DNA from: Melanocharis versteri
Lineage: Eukaryota; Chordata; Aves; Passeriformes; Melanocharitidae
NCBI GenBank assembly: GCA_013397845.1
Contig: VZTG01003235.1
Coordinates: 222,274-286,273, forward strand
DNA: 64,000 nt
Reading direction: 5' to 3'
A model generated the notes under the pieces. It ran no database searches, was not told where the DNA came from, and saw only the letters and a program-made list of their open reading frames with translations. The position numbers were made by a program, and so were the translations under genes. Positions 37,101 through 49,014 of this stretch are shown piece by piece. Positions within the stretch are counted from its first letter, which is position 1, and each line of letters begins with the position of its first letter.

Positions 37101-37230
37101 TGCCACAAGCCCCCAAACTGGGATGGATCCTCTCGGAAAGGAGCTGAGGGCTGCCAGGGGTGATCGCAGCAATCCTGCCCGTGCAATTTTAGCATTTCAG
37201 GGCAAAGTGAATGAGGAGGCACTTTGAAAC
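34171..37230. other. Noncoding stretch, no gene seen
   Basis: T-rich low complexity at 34179-34210, then mixed DNA. The longest frame in the window (328 codons, minus strand, 36500-37486) starts here. It reads through the CR1 copy at 37.23 kb and gives no recognisable protein, so it is not called as a gene. A splice-bracketed segment at 34701-34745 is listed separately. Confidence 0.5.
34701..34745 (+). other. Splice-bracketed 45-nt open segment
   Basis: TCTCCCCGCACACGAATTAG serves as a moderate acceptor and CTG|GTAAGG at 34746 as a donor. The 45-nt interior is open in two frames (PVASSQSNHNEVTAL, or SSLLPEQPQRSYCS). No family is recognised, and a pseudoexon is likely. Confidence 0.13.
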
Positions 37231-37312
37231 GGGGAATGGTTTGGTTGGAAGGGACCTTAAAGACCATCAGGTCCAACCCCCCTGTCACAGGCAGCTCACC
37301 TTCCACTCTGGA
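37231..37312 (-). mobile_element. CR1 LINE, short 3'-end fragment
   Basis: Minus-oriented: GAATGGTTTGGTTGGAAGGG, ACCTTAAAGACCATCAGGTCC and AACCCCCCTGTCACAGGCAG. This is the last ~80 bases of a CR1 copy. It underlies the VFKVPSNQTIPRF text in the overlapping minus-strand frame, showing that frame is not an ordinary gene. Confidence 0.92.
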
Positions 37313-37380
37313 CTCCCTGCCTTTGTCTTCAGAGGGTTCTCGCTGGTAACCACAAACTAATCCACCCCAAGCATGAGCCT

Positions 37381-37405
37381 GATTCAAATCAAAGTGATTT
37401 GAATC
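37381..37405. repeat. Perfect 10-bp inverted repeat with 5-base loop
   Basis: GATTCAAATC (37381-37390) and GATTTGAATC (37396-37405). Related TTTAAATCATTGATTTCAATC text follows at 37451-37470, so the motif is repeated imperfectly. This patterned AT-rich palindromic sequence suggests the end of an old DNA transposon or MITE, but I cannot name a family. Confidence 0.65.
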
Positions 37406-38370
37406 ACTGATGCTAATCACGGTTTCTATCAAAAAGCAGGAAACATGGTTTAAATCATTGATTTCAATCTTGTTTTGCATTTGCACTTTTATGTTTATTT
37501 CCTTAAAGAAGCATCAATTCTAATTGGTTAGCAACTTAATAAAATATGACCTTTTCATTAACTTAATTTTTCTGTCTGCTAAAGATGATAACAGGTTATT
37601 TTCACCTTCATTTGCATCCCTAAGTTTTAGGCTATGACTATGTTAGAAATTATGACAGTTTTTATTAGTTGGCAATTTTAAGATTCATATTGATCTTTAT
37701 TTGGTTGAAAAAGAAAACTGCAAGAAAATGAAAATAACATTTTTATTTATTAAATGAAGGTTGTTTAAATATGCTGGAGACATAATGAGTTTATACATTT
37801 ATGCACGTAAAACGTTTACTGAACATGATCTGTTGTAAGAAAGTGGAATATATTACGATCACAGCAGTATTAGATCTCAATCTTCCACACCTTTATTTTA
37901 TTCCTAGATTGGAAAAGGAGAACAAGGTCTCCTTTCCTCAGTTTTTACTGAATCATCGAAGGAATTACTGAAACTAATCATTCAGCCCTATCTCAAGGAA
38001 CACTGAAACCAAACTTCATCCACAGAAAGTCATCTAAAACTTATTAATGTTCACATACTCTAACATAACTGAAAGAGCCAACTTCAGCTAGGTCTTTGGA
38101 CTATTTTTTTTAAATGTAATCATGAAAGTTTATTTTTAGTTTGTATTTAATCATTTAAGCATAATAAATTTGTTTCACATTTCAGTATTATTATCTAAAA
38201 ATAGTATTTTAATTATTTTAAAAATTAAACATCACATAATTTAAATAAATGTAGTATTTTAAAACTGTCTAAAACTAATTCATTTTTCCTGCCTATTTAA
38301 CCTGCAGTTCTAAATAACTTAAAACTGTCTAAATACTAAGCAGGTCATAACTAGCACAGTAAATAAAGTG
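37406..38370. other. Very AT-rich stretch, possible ancient repeat
   Basis: About 1 kb with extremely low GC. It contains a 15-base direct repeat (TTAAAACTGTCTAAA at 38259-38273 and 38319-38333, 60 bases apart) and many TTTAA/TTAAAT words. Together with the palindromes just upstream, it may be a decayed interspersed element; alternatively it is an AT-rich conserved block. No coding capacity. Confidence 0.35.
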
Positions 38371-38520
38371 AAAAAAAAAACAAAAAACCACACACCAAAA
38401 CAGTAAACAAAAAAACAAAGCTCACTTTTCTCTAACTTGAGATACTCAAATTCAGGAGGTTAAAAAAAAAAAAAAAAAACACAACACAAAAAAAAGCAAC
38501 AACCCAAAACCAAAAACAAA
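38371..38520. repeat. A/C low-complexity tract
   Basis: Runs of A with C interruptions, including 18 consecutive A (38462-38479), on a strand almost devoid of G and T in places. It yields a spurious poly-F frame on the minus strand. Confidence 0.8.
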
Positions 38521-39699
38521 ACTGGTTTATTATCTTGGGTTCAAAGTTCTTGGTTCTCTGCAACCTGGTGAGTCTGTAAATATTTTGGGGTTGTTGCAGG
38601 AGGTGATGTAACACCCCCAGCTCTGAGGAGGCCCCACCATCCTCACCCCATCCTCACCGCACACAGCCCCCCTGAAACCAACTCCTTGCATTACAGTCTG
38701 CTGCAAAACCCTATTTCAGAAAAAAAAAAAGGCAAAAAAAAAGGCAGATAGAGGGGGGAAGTGAGGGGGAGGAAGAAAAGAAAAGTCGCTCTATTGAGTA
38801 CAGCATCTCTACCACACATAATTCAAGGACTATAGCCGGTATGAGTTGGGGGGCAGGGGGGAGAAGGGAGCCTTTTTTATCCTTTTCCTTCAAAGAAACT
38901 CATCAGAAATAAACTGCTATTCAATTAGGTAAATCCTCATCACATTTACTTTCAGCAAACCTAAATAATAACACAAAATAACCCAAAAATGCCATGAAGG
39001 AACGATATACAGAACATGTGGTAAATAAAAGTTTAACAAATCCCTGGAGAGTTATCACCAGCACTGAATGTGGCATTTCTTTCCTAAAGAATTTACAAAT
39101 CCAAGCTCACAATAGAAGATTTCAAAAATAATAATTACAATCTGCATGGTAACAACTATTTGGGTGTTTCTTTTGGACTTAAAATAAAAACAATTACATA
39201 TAAATACTACCTAAACATATATGCCATCTCAATCAGGAGGGACTGAAATGGAAGAACACACAGCTTACAGGCAACTAGTTCTGAAAATATAAATGTATGC
39301 TGTTCTTTAAATACACCTTTAAATGCAAGTCCGTAAGTTTAGATTTTATGGCAATTTGAGATCCCATTTTGACAGTCTTGTATGCACCACACACCACCTC
39401 CCTATAAAAAACACATACAGAAAAGTATTCGTGTTCTTGGTTAAGGCAAGATTAACAAAACAAACCCTTTTCCAAAAAAAAAGGCAATTTAAAACAGAAA
39501 AGAAGGGCTTGTAATAAGAAGGCCGTTTTACTGTTTATGTTATAATTCTAAGTGACTGGATGTAGCATAAAGCTATGATTATTTTCCTGTGGTCGTAATA
39601 TAAGTGATTTAGAGGATGTTTAGGGAAAACGTTAACTGAGACAGAGGGCTGTAAACAGACCCAGAATTCGGGCACAGAAATGCACCCCCTTGTGCTAAC
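38521..39699. other. Noncoding stretch, no gene seen
   Basis: A-rich and G-rich patches at 38720-38780 and AT-rich DNA after 38900. Only short unrecognised frames; no repeats of known family. Confidence 0.5.
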
Positions 39700-39870
39700 C
39701 CACACCCATGTGCGACTTTATTTACTGTTCAGAGTTCACTGCAAAGGAGTGAAGCTGTCTCTAATGCCACACAAATTTGGCTATCAGCTGTCCTATGCAA
39801 ATTTGGCTCTAATTACATATGCATTACTGAGCTATGAAATAAGTCAGTGTGTTGTGGTATGTGAATACAC
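39700..39870. promoter_or_regulatory. Candidate enhancer with octamer and homeodomain sites
   Basis: CAAATTTGGCT occurs twice (39772-39782 and 39798-39808). The second copy is joined to a perfect octamer ATGCAAAT (39795-39802) and followed by TAATTA (39810-39815) and ATATGCAT. Such a POU plus homeodomain cluster in non-repetitive DNA is typical of conserved developmental enhancers. The motifs are seen; function and conservation are inferred. Confidence 0.4.
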
Positions 39871-39922
39871 ATCCCGCTCTTGTTTTTGAGCATAATAGTT
39901 TTCAGTGTCTGCAGAGTGTTCA

Positions 39923-40002
39923 TATCCTGTGGACTTGTCCTTTTTTTTTCCCTTTTCCTTTCTATCCTGTGGACTTCTCCTCCCCCACTTTTTTTTTTAA
40001 TG
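39923..40002 (+). repeat. Two-copy 40-bp tandem duplication (diverged)
   Basis: TATCCTGTGGACTTGTCC (39923) recurs as TATCCTGTGGACTTCTCC at 39963, exactly 40 bases later, 17 of 18 identical. Each copy is followed by a pyrimidine-rich run that differs between copies. This is most simply explained by local slippage in pyrimidine-rich DNA. Confidence 0.75.
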
Positions 40003-42984
40003 AGACACCTTCTTTTCTAATAAAAAATTAAATTAAGACAGAATTCATTTTTTAAACCTGTTCTTAAAACAATATGAATTCCAGCCAGAGAGAGATGAAG
40101 TAAAAACCAAGGACTGTTATTTTATATTGTGTAATGAATTAGCTTTAAAAAAGGTTGAACAATAAACAAACAACTACCCAAAAACATTTTTGTGAGCTAA
40201 TTACGTACTAAGCAAGAAGTAATTTTACCCTTATACCCACATTTTATGTTTTGGGCACTTCTATTTCATGTCCCTTGACACCTTCTCCAATAATCCATCT
40301 ACTTTATATTGGAAAGCCTCACATGAATAAAACTTTATGGCACTACAGGCATTTAGCCTTCCACTGACATTCCTGGCCTGTTCAATTCTGCAATTCAATC
40401 AAAATCAAATCTCAAAATCCTCTTGTCAGCCAGCGCTGCTTTCATATGCCCGAGCCCTGTGTAAGGATAACTGCATCCAATCTTTCCCCCAAGCAGTGCT
40501 TATATTGTTTTATTACAGTTCAATGAGTGGAGTTCAAAATTACATGCAGCTGCCTACTACTGTGGTCTGTCTGTGCTACGCATGGACACAAGTATTGCCC
40601 ACCAGGCTTGAAATCATTCACTTACTGGTCTGGCAAGAGAGACTGCGAGCACTTCACTGTGTGCAGGAACATCCTGCCTGCTGGATCTAAAGAGGGTGAT
40701 GTTAGCAGATCAGTCCCTTTATAAAGGGATTGCGAAAGCCCTGTGAAATGCAACTCAAACGTGCTCGATGTTAAGCATGTGGCTACCTCACATAAAAGCA
40801 AAGATAAACCTCAACATGCGCTACTCATTCGCGGAAAGCTTGTGAGGGAAGATAAAGGACTGGGGAATAAAAGGCATCTCACTGAGTTTTTATATGTGTT
40901 TTAAATGACGGAGCTTCATTTAGGCAATTTTTCATCTTTTCCTCCCCCCACCCCAATCTTCACACTGAAGCAAAAGGACGAAACAAAGCTAATTAAATAC
41001 AATTTAATCAGATGAACAATGCAGCGACTCCAGATCCAATAGCTTAAAAACTCCTGCAGCACCAGCTCCTGTACAGCCTGGCTGGAGGGAGAGAGAGCAG
41101 CAAAATTGGGCAGGATTTCCACGCCACACTCGCTGAAGGCTGGAGGTAAAGAGTGTCAAGAGACTGCCTCCTGAGCAATGACCAGGGCTGGGAAGCAGCA
41201 ACAGCCACGAGCTGCTGGAAAGGGGTTCATCCACAGGCTGCCCAGCCAGGTACCAGCACAATCCCCCCACGTCCAGCAGCAGCATCCTCTTGGCACACAC
41301 AGAATCCCATTGACACTCCTACAGGCTAACTTTTGGCCCATCACTCTACTGTTTAGTGATCATTTTCACTCAGCTTTCCGTCAGCATTTCACATTATTAC
41401 AACAGTGACCAAAATGGAAAAAAAAAAAAAAAGAGAAAACACAAAAAAAAGCCTTTCATCAAAGGCTATTCATCAAATATTGTACCGTGACTAAATTCTC
41501 TAAGAGTGGCAAGTGAGAAAACAGAGGCAACACATCGTTAGACATCCTGCCGAGAAAAAGCTCTCTCTGAGATGAACCCCATTACCTTCCAGCACACAGG
41601 TCTGAGAACCAAGCTAACCACACAACAAACCACCGACCTATGACAGCAGCACTGAACTGCTCGTCCACGAATCAAGGCTTCATTTCTTTTTCAAAAAAAA
41701 TAGAGAGAGGAGGAAAAAAAGCCCGCTCAGCTGCTGTGCAACCGCTCACATGTTGGTTATGTAGAAGCAAGCCCAGTGAGGCTGGCCAGCTTTTGGGCTT
41801 TTCACTGTCTTCATTCAGGAGTAGGGTGGATGACTGTGTGTGCATCATACGTGTGCCTGTTAATCTGTTTCTACATCTATTTGTAGAAGGCCTGGACAGG
41901 GAAATCTGGAAATGTGACAGCGGTGACCGCTCCTGCAGCCACCGACTGTGACGCTCCAGGACAGAGGCACAGCCCCCAGCTCAGGCACTGGGATACAGCC
42001 CACGCAATGCAGCTGCAAGATCCCACCCCTGACAAGGGTTTGTGGCCACGCAGTCACATCTCCTTCATGTCTAGTTATGGTACAATGACAGATTTGGGAA
42101 CTCTCGTACCGAATCTCAGAGTGCCAGGATCACAGCCATTTCAGTCATCTCCTTCCCATCTGAAACCACCAAAGGCATCTTCCTGCATGAGACTAAAGCT
42201 TCTCCACTCGAGGTGGACTGGGTTATGGAGCACCAAAGCCCTGGAGGCGTTCCTGCACAGCTCCCCACAACAGCCCTGTCCCTACACGCCTCACATACTC
42301 AGGGCCAACACGGAAAACCCTCAGAGGAAACACAACTTCCCTTTGTGAAAGCTACTAAGGGCAACGAGGGTGAGGGAAGGAGTAATAAACCCTCCATCAG
42401 CCTGGAGGCCAGGCTTTGCAGCTCCACACGTGGCTAGAACTTTCAGTTTTGGGGTATTCTGTAGCCTGAGTCATAACTCCCCTGGGTGTGACATGTATCA
42501 TGACAGCACACGTATGCACATCTCCACCACCCCCAGGACAGGGGGTACCTGAGCCCCACCAGGGACCAAACTTGGCCAGCAAAGTACTAATGAAGCATCA
42601 GCACAGGAACCCTGCTCAGAAGCAGTGGATATGGTCCCTGTCAATACGCAATGACATATCAACATCACAGGATCCAAAATTGGAGGCAAACCACTTGGGC
42701 GTGCGCTGGGGCTAAGGAGGGGAAAAACCGTCTCGCTCCACATGCACACTTGTAGGAAGTGACAAAGCATCACGTCTGCCTGCCACCCGAAACATATTTA
42801 GCAGCCTATAGATAGCAACCCAACGAGACGGATCCAGTGCAGGCGCCCCGGGTGACTCTGCACCTGTGGCTCTGCCGTGAATCCAAAGGGATGAGAAGCA
42901 AACCAGGAGCTGCAGCTCCCAACCGCCTCCTTTATCACCACCATCACAGTATTTACTGTAACACATGTGACTTAGTGAAGCCCC
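40003..42984. other. Noncoding stretch, no gene seen
   Basis: Frames up to 144 codons (41914-42348, plus) are unrecognised and overlapped by minus-strand frames. A poly-A15 run is near 41419. The segment 40400-40620 is non-repetitive and could be conserved noncoding DNA, on weak grounds. Confidence 0.5.
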
Positions 42985-43090
42985 AGATTAATTAAATGAA
43001 CTCCTCCATTAATCAATCAATCAATCCAGCACAGAGCAGTTGAAATATTGAATTACTTAAGAGCAGCATCTTTATATAGGACTTTTAAAG
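42985..43090. promoter_or_regulatory. Candidate noncoding element with TTAATTAA and AATC repeats
   Basis: TTAATTAA (42988-42995) is followed by four tandem AATC units (43011-43027) and GAATTACTTAAG. It is small and AT-rich between GC-richer flanks. The tandem AATC could be a short microsatellite or a cluster of PBX/HOX-like half-sites. Confidence 0.25.
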
Positions 43091-45841
43091 GTCTGCTCTG
43101 GAGGACCTTATCCCCCGTAATTAAATTCAGCCTCACATGCAGAGGAGCATAAGAAACCCAGAGGAGGCCCTGGGGCTGGGAGAGCAGGAGCGTGGGCACG
43201 TTCCTGGGTGGCAGGGAAACACCAGCTCTGCCTTGGGAAACTGCCCCATTCTAGGGGGTCAGTGAGCTTCTCCCAAAACAAACATTCCTCTGAACCTCCC
43301 TTGGAAACATCCCCCCAGACACTGACAGCGAGGACTTGTTCAATCAGGATCACTAATCAATTCAGTCAGAAAACCAAGATCAGGATTGCCCAATCCTAAG
43401 GAACAGCTCACTTCCAGCTGGCAGAGCTGGAACAAGGGGAAGGAGGAGAGCAGGGCCATGTGCTGGTACTCTGGGAATACCTGAATGCATACATAATAGT
43501 TGCAAAACCTGTAAAGTCAGTAAAGGTTATCTAATTTTATATATGATGAAATTTAGGCAGAGAGAGTTGAAACACGTTGTTCCGAGATGTGCAGAGCACT
43601 GGTGAGAATGTCAGTAATAAGAACACCAATCTCCTGTCATCCTGAAAGCCAGGCACACAAACTGCTAATACGATCAATTTTGTCATCTGTGGGTCCACTT
43701 GAACCACTGTATTTGGACATCGAAATAGGAGGAATGAATTCTACACTTCTTTCCATCTTCATTTCAGCCTGGATGAGGCTGGTGTAGCTATAGTTATAAG
43801 TGGGGGAAAGGACAACGGGGGGGGAAAAAAATCCCTAGTCCATGCATATAATCATTCCAATTACTAAAAAATCCCCATCATCGGAAACTTCTCTCATAGC
43901 ATGCGAATTGCTGTTTCCCTTAGGCAACAAAAAATTAAGTTTCACAAGGCTCCCCCTCAAAAAACAGACCTATAACATCTAGGCAAAAATAACTAATCCT
44001 GGTATGTCTTCCCCACCCCCAGCAAATATAAATATTTAAGCTATTTTAGCTGCAAGAGTCTGATTTAAGTGGTTATAACTTCTTTTGTGCTTGCTCTTCT
44101 ACCCCCAGCCCTTCCCACCACCACCAGTTATCCTGCCCTGAGCAAGGATCTTGGTGCAGCACATGGACTGCCCTGACTGCTTCTCCCAAACACAAAGAGA
44201 ACAGAGTAACAGCCTTGAGATCTTGGGATGAGATACAGGACCCAGAATCAAATAAAAAATGCAGCAATATGAACACATACTTCACTGCTCAACAGTCACT
44301 ATTTTTTTTGGCAAAGACAATACCAAAAAAATAGAAAAGGCTTATTACAAGCCCTAAATGTAGGATGGCACAGCATGTTAACATATTGCTGTACATCCTT
44401 TATAGAATTGCCTCCAAAGCTATATTAAAATAACGTTAAGGTTGCAAAAACTAAGCAACAAAGTTGGCAACATCAACACGCAATCCTGATTTACACCTTT
44501 GGAATGAGTATTACAATCAAGTCTTCACTTACACAATCTTATTTTTTTCTGTGGGACTCCCATCTAATGCACAGTTATTAAACATTGTTTTTTTCCTTAC
44601 AAAACCTCTACTCCCAGTGGCACACACTGCTTATTTAGCACACGCTACGCAAATCCAAAATGAATACAGAATTACCAAACTCCTCTTGACTATGACTCAA
44701 TTTCTCCCATTGGAATACCAGGATGTAAAGAAAATCCTTCTCACCTCCACTTGCAGAGATGTTTGATGGCATCACAACCACCTCAAGGCTGGGGAACGAA
44801 GACAAAGCAAAAGAGAGGCTCTTGGTGCCTGCTAGTTTGAGTCACCCAATAACTCCAGGCACTAATCTGAGCCCATCCTGACTTTATAGGTTCTAACAGC
44901 CCCATGTGCTGCAGACAACCCCAAATGGCCCCAGCTGTGGTTGCCAAGCCCAGATCACTTCTGTAAATTGGCCCCAGGTGTCTCTTGGTGGGCATGCAGA
45001 AATGAGGAACAGGGAACCATGTGGCAAGTTTGGAGCAATTGGGTTTGGCTGATGTGCCAAAGACCAGACAAGGCTCTTTGGGAAGGAAAAAAATAAAACA
45101 AAATAAACCCCCAAAACTAGATGAACATGTCAAAAGCTTCACAGGTCTAACAGCCCAGAGTCATGGTTAAGGCCTGTGCCACTTTAACTCTGTTGTTTCC
45201 CAAATCTTATGTGCCAAACTATACCATCTTGAAGGCTGTTTTCACACACACCTGTTTTTAATGTATATAATTTCTTTAGAATTTTTTATTCCGTCTTTAA
45301 GAAGTGAGAATTGAAAAAGAAGCAAGAAGCAGATACAACCAGAGAGTGGAGTGGCCAACAAGAGATGCACACCACCAGTCACCACCAGCAGAGCTAACAG
45401 CAAAACCAGACACTGCTGGGTGGCACTGGGAGCTGCTGGTGGCAGGGCAGAGTGGAGGCATCAACCTCTCATTCTGAGGATCAGTCCAACAGCCATAAGT
45501 GTGAGGTCCCCAGAAGGAGCCCTCTAATATCCTCAAACAACTTGAATTGCCTTGGCAACTCCACTGACTCCAAAGCAGTGTGAGAAACCAGGAGCTCCCA
45601 CTGCTTCTCAGGGTACCCACTTCCCCCTGACACCCTGAGGCCACGGAACCCTACATGGCACCACACGAGGAGGATGCTGAGGCACTGTGGGACTCGTCCT
45701 CCCCCACGGCACCTGGGCAGGACCCTCCGTGCTCAGCAAAGTGCTGTGTGGCTGCCCTGGCTTCCCCTCACCAGTGACAGCTCCTGCACAGAGACACTGC
45801 AGCTCTGTTAAAAATACACACACACATACACATGCAGCCAT
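43091..45841. other. Noncoding stretch containing one splice-bracketed segment
   Basis: No recognised gene. The segment at 44745-44788 is listed separately. A short AC-dinucleotide run lies at about 45815-45832. Frames on both strands at 44783-45666 are unrecognised. Confidence 0.5.
44745..44788 (-). other. Splice-bracketed 44-nt open segment, strong signals
   Basis: On the minus strand a near-pure pyrimidine tract (CTTTTGCTTTGTCTTCGTTC) leads to CCCAG at the acceptor. A TGACTCAA branch-like site lies about 50 bases upstream, and the segment ends at GAG|GTGAGAAGG. Exactly one frame is open: LEVVVMPSNISASG, entered with one base to complete a codon and left with one base over. No domain can be named from 14 residues. 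It may be a real internal exon of a large minus-strand gene, a lncRNA exon, or a pseudoexon. Confidence 0.25.
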
Positions 45842-45925
45842 ACGTTAAAAAAGAACAATTCTTTATATGGCAATGAGCTGCGCTGTCATTCCTGTCCATT
45901 ACGCGCCCGTTCGGGTTTGCTTGGG
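45842..45925. promoter_or_regulatory. Candidate conserved noncoding block
   Basis: GAACAATTC (45853-45861, SOX-like), CTGTCA (45883-45888, the reverse of the TGACAG MEIS/TGIF core) and CATTACGCGCCCG with clustered CpGs occur within 80 bases of non-repetitive DNA. The assignment is motif-based only. Confidence 0.3.
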
Positions 45926-47299
45926 CAGCTGAAGAGACTTGGTGAGGTCAGTGGGTGCTCTCAGAACACTTGCCACGCTCCCAGCAGCTTAATTTCTGGC
46001 CCTGTATACATTCGAGGAAGTCACAGAAGTGGCATGTCTCAGTTCTGCTCAATACTTACATGGTATTACATGCTGGGGAAGGGGCTGCACTAATACACAG
46101 AAACTGCCAAGTATCACATTTTTCCCCTGATCTATGGCATTCTCCATCCTCCCCAGTAATTTGCACTTTCTTCTCTTTCAAAGACTCCCATAAAAGCCAT
46201 TTACAGTCAATACAGTCTTATTAGCACCCGGTGTATGTTCTCTTCTCAAAGTACGTGTTTACTTTGACTTCCCCCTCACGGAAACAACAGGCGAGTGTTG
46301 CCATCTTCTATCGCAGACTCTCAGAGTCCAGGGCGTTTCTGAACGCAGGTTAATAAAACAAAAATGAAATTTAAATAAATCGGAAAAAAAATCAGTCGAG
46401 AAAAGCTTGCACTGCAGCTGCTCTGACTGAAGAGAACAGCGAAAGCCAAAAGGAAGGAGTTAACCTTTGTGGGAACAGCATCAAACAGTCGCTGCTGCTT
46501 CGGTTGTCGCTGCACCGGGACTCGCTGCAGCAAACTGCATCCCTTGGCAAGGCAAGAGCATCACCTCCACACTCACAATTCCCCAAGGGTCACAGCTAAA
46601 GCACTGCCCTCTCAGTGTGGGGAACGACCAACATCAGGTACACAAGAAAATCTGGTGGATTGAACAGGAAACTACCGAGAACTATTTCTGAAATGTAAAT
46701 GAGACTCTGCTACTTTCATTTCATTCTTGCCGTAGCACTGCGCTGAGATGAAGTTTCCATCTGTGATTTTCAGGACAGGATATCAGCCATTTCAGATGGC
46801 ATCCGTCGGAAGCCAGAGAGACACGTAACTCACGATTTTTTGTTTTATAAAAATATTTAAACTCGATTTGGTCTTCACCCGGACAGAGCTTATGGGAGAT
46901 TAATTCAGTGCTTTGGGGAAGAACCTCACAGTGAACATGCAGAGTTACTCCCACGATCCCTTTTCAAAATTACTATTTTTTAAGAAGAACTTGTATAAAG
47001 TTACAATTTGAAATGGACTATATATTTGAAAAGACATTTTTGATAAGGCCATGCTAAATACTGATCTTTTATTCCTACTTTGACTTCAACAAGTTAATCA
47101 GTCTGTGGTATCAAACCTCAAGGTTCTGAACACAAGAAAACGTTTTCCTACCTCTCACTGAAATTCAAGGACTCTTGGACTACCTGTGAAATTTAGTGTC
47201 CATATGCAAGAGACAGCACATCCAGAAAAATTATTTCAAACACTTGTTGTTTCTTTTTCCACAACATTTTCACCATCAGTCGCACAAATTTATCAGCAA
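45926..47299. other. Noncoding stretch, no gene seen
   Basis: Unrecognised short frames on both strands at 46320-46690. AT-rich after 46820. No repeats of known family. Confidence 0.5.
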
Positions 47300-47480
47300 A
47301 AAATGCTGAAGTCAATGATGATGCAATTAAGGCTTTGATTACACGATGACAGCAAATCGATTTTAAAGCAGATTATATCAACAGTTGGGCAAAAGGAGAG
47401 GCAGACATTATGGAAATCAGACCTTTTAATATCTTTAAGATTCCATAACCCCAGAGAGCATCTTTAATTCACCCTCTTTT
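47300..47480. promoter_or_regulatory. Candidate conserved noncoding block
   Basis: Dense candidate sites in unique DNA: CAATTAAG (47324-47331), TGATTACA, TGACAGC (47347-47353, MEIS/TGIF type), ATCGAT (47356-47361) and several TTTAAT/TTTAAG words. No coding frame. The density resembles developmental enhancers, but no test of conservation is possible here. Confidence 0.37.
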
Positions 47481-48114
47481 ATTCCAGATGGTCTCATAAA
47501 AAAACCCCTAAGTTATCACATTCTGGTAGCCCATGCTAACACACTTCTTATGACATGATGCTAATACGTGTTAAAAACCAACATTTCAAAAAAAAAAAAA
47601 AAAGAAAAAAAGAAAATCCAAATTGCAACTATTTCCCCACTAAGGTGACATTTGCAACCACGTACATTTTTTAAAGACCCCCAGGATACAACACATCACT
47701 TACTTCCAGCGGGCAGGCATGGCAGTGCCTGGTGAAGGCACGCTGAGTTACACATAAGTATTTAAGAGCAGGATTTGGCTTCAGACTCCGCATGAAGGCA
47801 GGAATAGGGAACTATTGTGCTGCCTGTTTTCTCACAGCAGATCCCAACTAGCTTTGGCTATGGATCCAGCACCGCCAGCCAATTTCAAGGATAAAAAAAA
47901 AAAAGAGCCTCCGACCCTTTCCTTTCTCTCCCTTTTTGTAATCTCTTGCAGGCACAGCGGCTCCAGCAAGCAGCTCCCCTACCAGCCCAATATTTACACT
48001 AAACCACTAAAGGACTTTCTATTATAATGCTATCTCATTGATACAAGATTACTCCTGAACCACATCAAACCCCGTAACACCGTGAAAGGCACAAACGCCG
48101 TCTCAAGAAAGAGG

Positions 48115-48300
48115 CGCAGAGTGGATTATTTTAGTCTCGTTATTTCAACGGCACTTTTTAGATTTATGTAAAAAGTAATGCAATGCTACAGTAAGTGTTT
48201 CTCCCCTGGGGGCAACTGAGTGTCTATATGGATTAAATGTACATGCGTAAACACTTGCGATAGCTAATTATGTTCCTGAAAGTACCCGATTCTTCCCATC
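48115..48300. promoter_or_regulatory. Candidate conserved noncoding block
   Basis: Contains the near-palindromic CCCCTGGGGG (48203-48212), which resembles EBF or AP-2 type sites. It is flanked by AT-rich unique DNA with TAATTATG and several CpGs (TACATGCGTAAACACTTGCG from 48240). No coding potential. Confidence 0.3.
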
Positions 48301-49014
48301 TCTTAATCCTACAAAATAAAAACACTTCAAAAAAAAATTTTCAGATAATCATCAATTTTATCTACTGTCTTTGAAACTCTACAGAGATTGTTCACCTGAG
48401 AATCAAAAAGTGTTAAAACTCCTGGCTCTTTTAACTCTCTTTTACAAAAGCTGCGTGGATGTAAAAACCCCAACAGAACACAGCACTTGCCGTCTCCTCT
48501 GGTTGCACAGAACATGAAAGAGTAACCAGACATTTTTATTCAAATGAAATTATACAAATTTTTTTTTAATCTTTTTTTTTTTCCCTTCAGCATGCAAAAA
48601 ACCCCACCCTATAGTGAACACAAGCTTAAAGCAATCTTTTCCAATGGACCATTTTACTTATTCTACAATTTCTTACCCAAATTACACAGGTATAATTATT
48701 TTGACACTGTAATGAAAAGAAAATGGGATTTGGGCACTGTGGGTTTATCTAATAACACTATTTCTTGCCAGACTTCACAGCACTGACAATCACAAAGAGC
48801 CCTGTCCATTCCAATAGGAAATATTTGATTTTACTGTAGGAACATTATTTATTTTCACCAAGTTGCTATTATCAGAAAGGATATGATAGCTGAATAATAA
48901 AAATGAAATCAAGAAATTCTGGTGTTTCAAGGCTTTATTTTTTTCTGCTCTCACTTTTGACATTTTCTTCCCCTGGAGAGACAAGATAAAGTGCTGTCAT
49001 AAATGGGTGACTTT

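Noticed and set aside
36500..37486. 328-codon minus-strand open frame, longest in the window
   Set aside because: It runs through the 37.23-37.31 kb CR1 fragment, has no recognisable domain, and is overlapped by plus-strand frames; it is a composition artefact.
45815..45832. Short AC-dinucleotide run
   Set aside because: Too short and imperfect to be notable.
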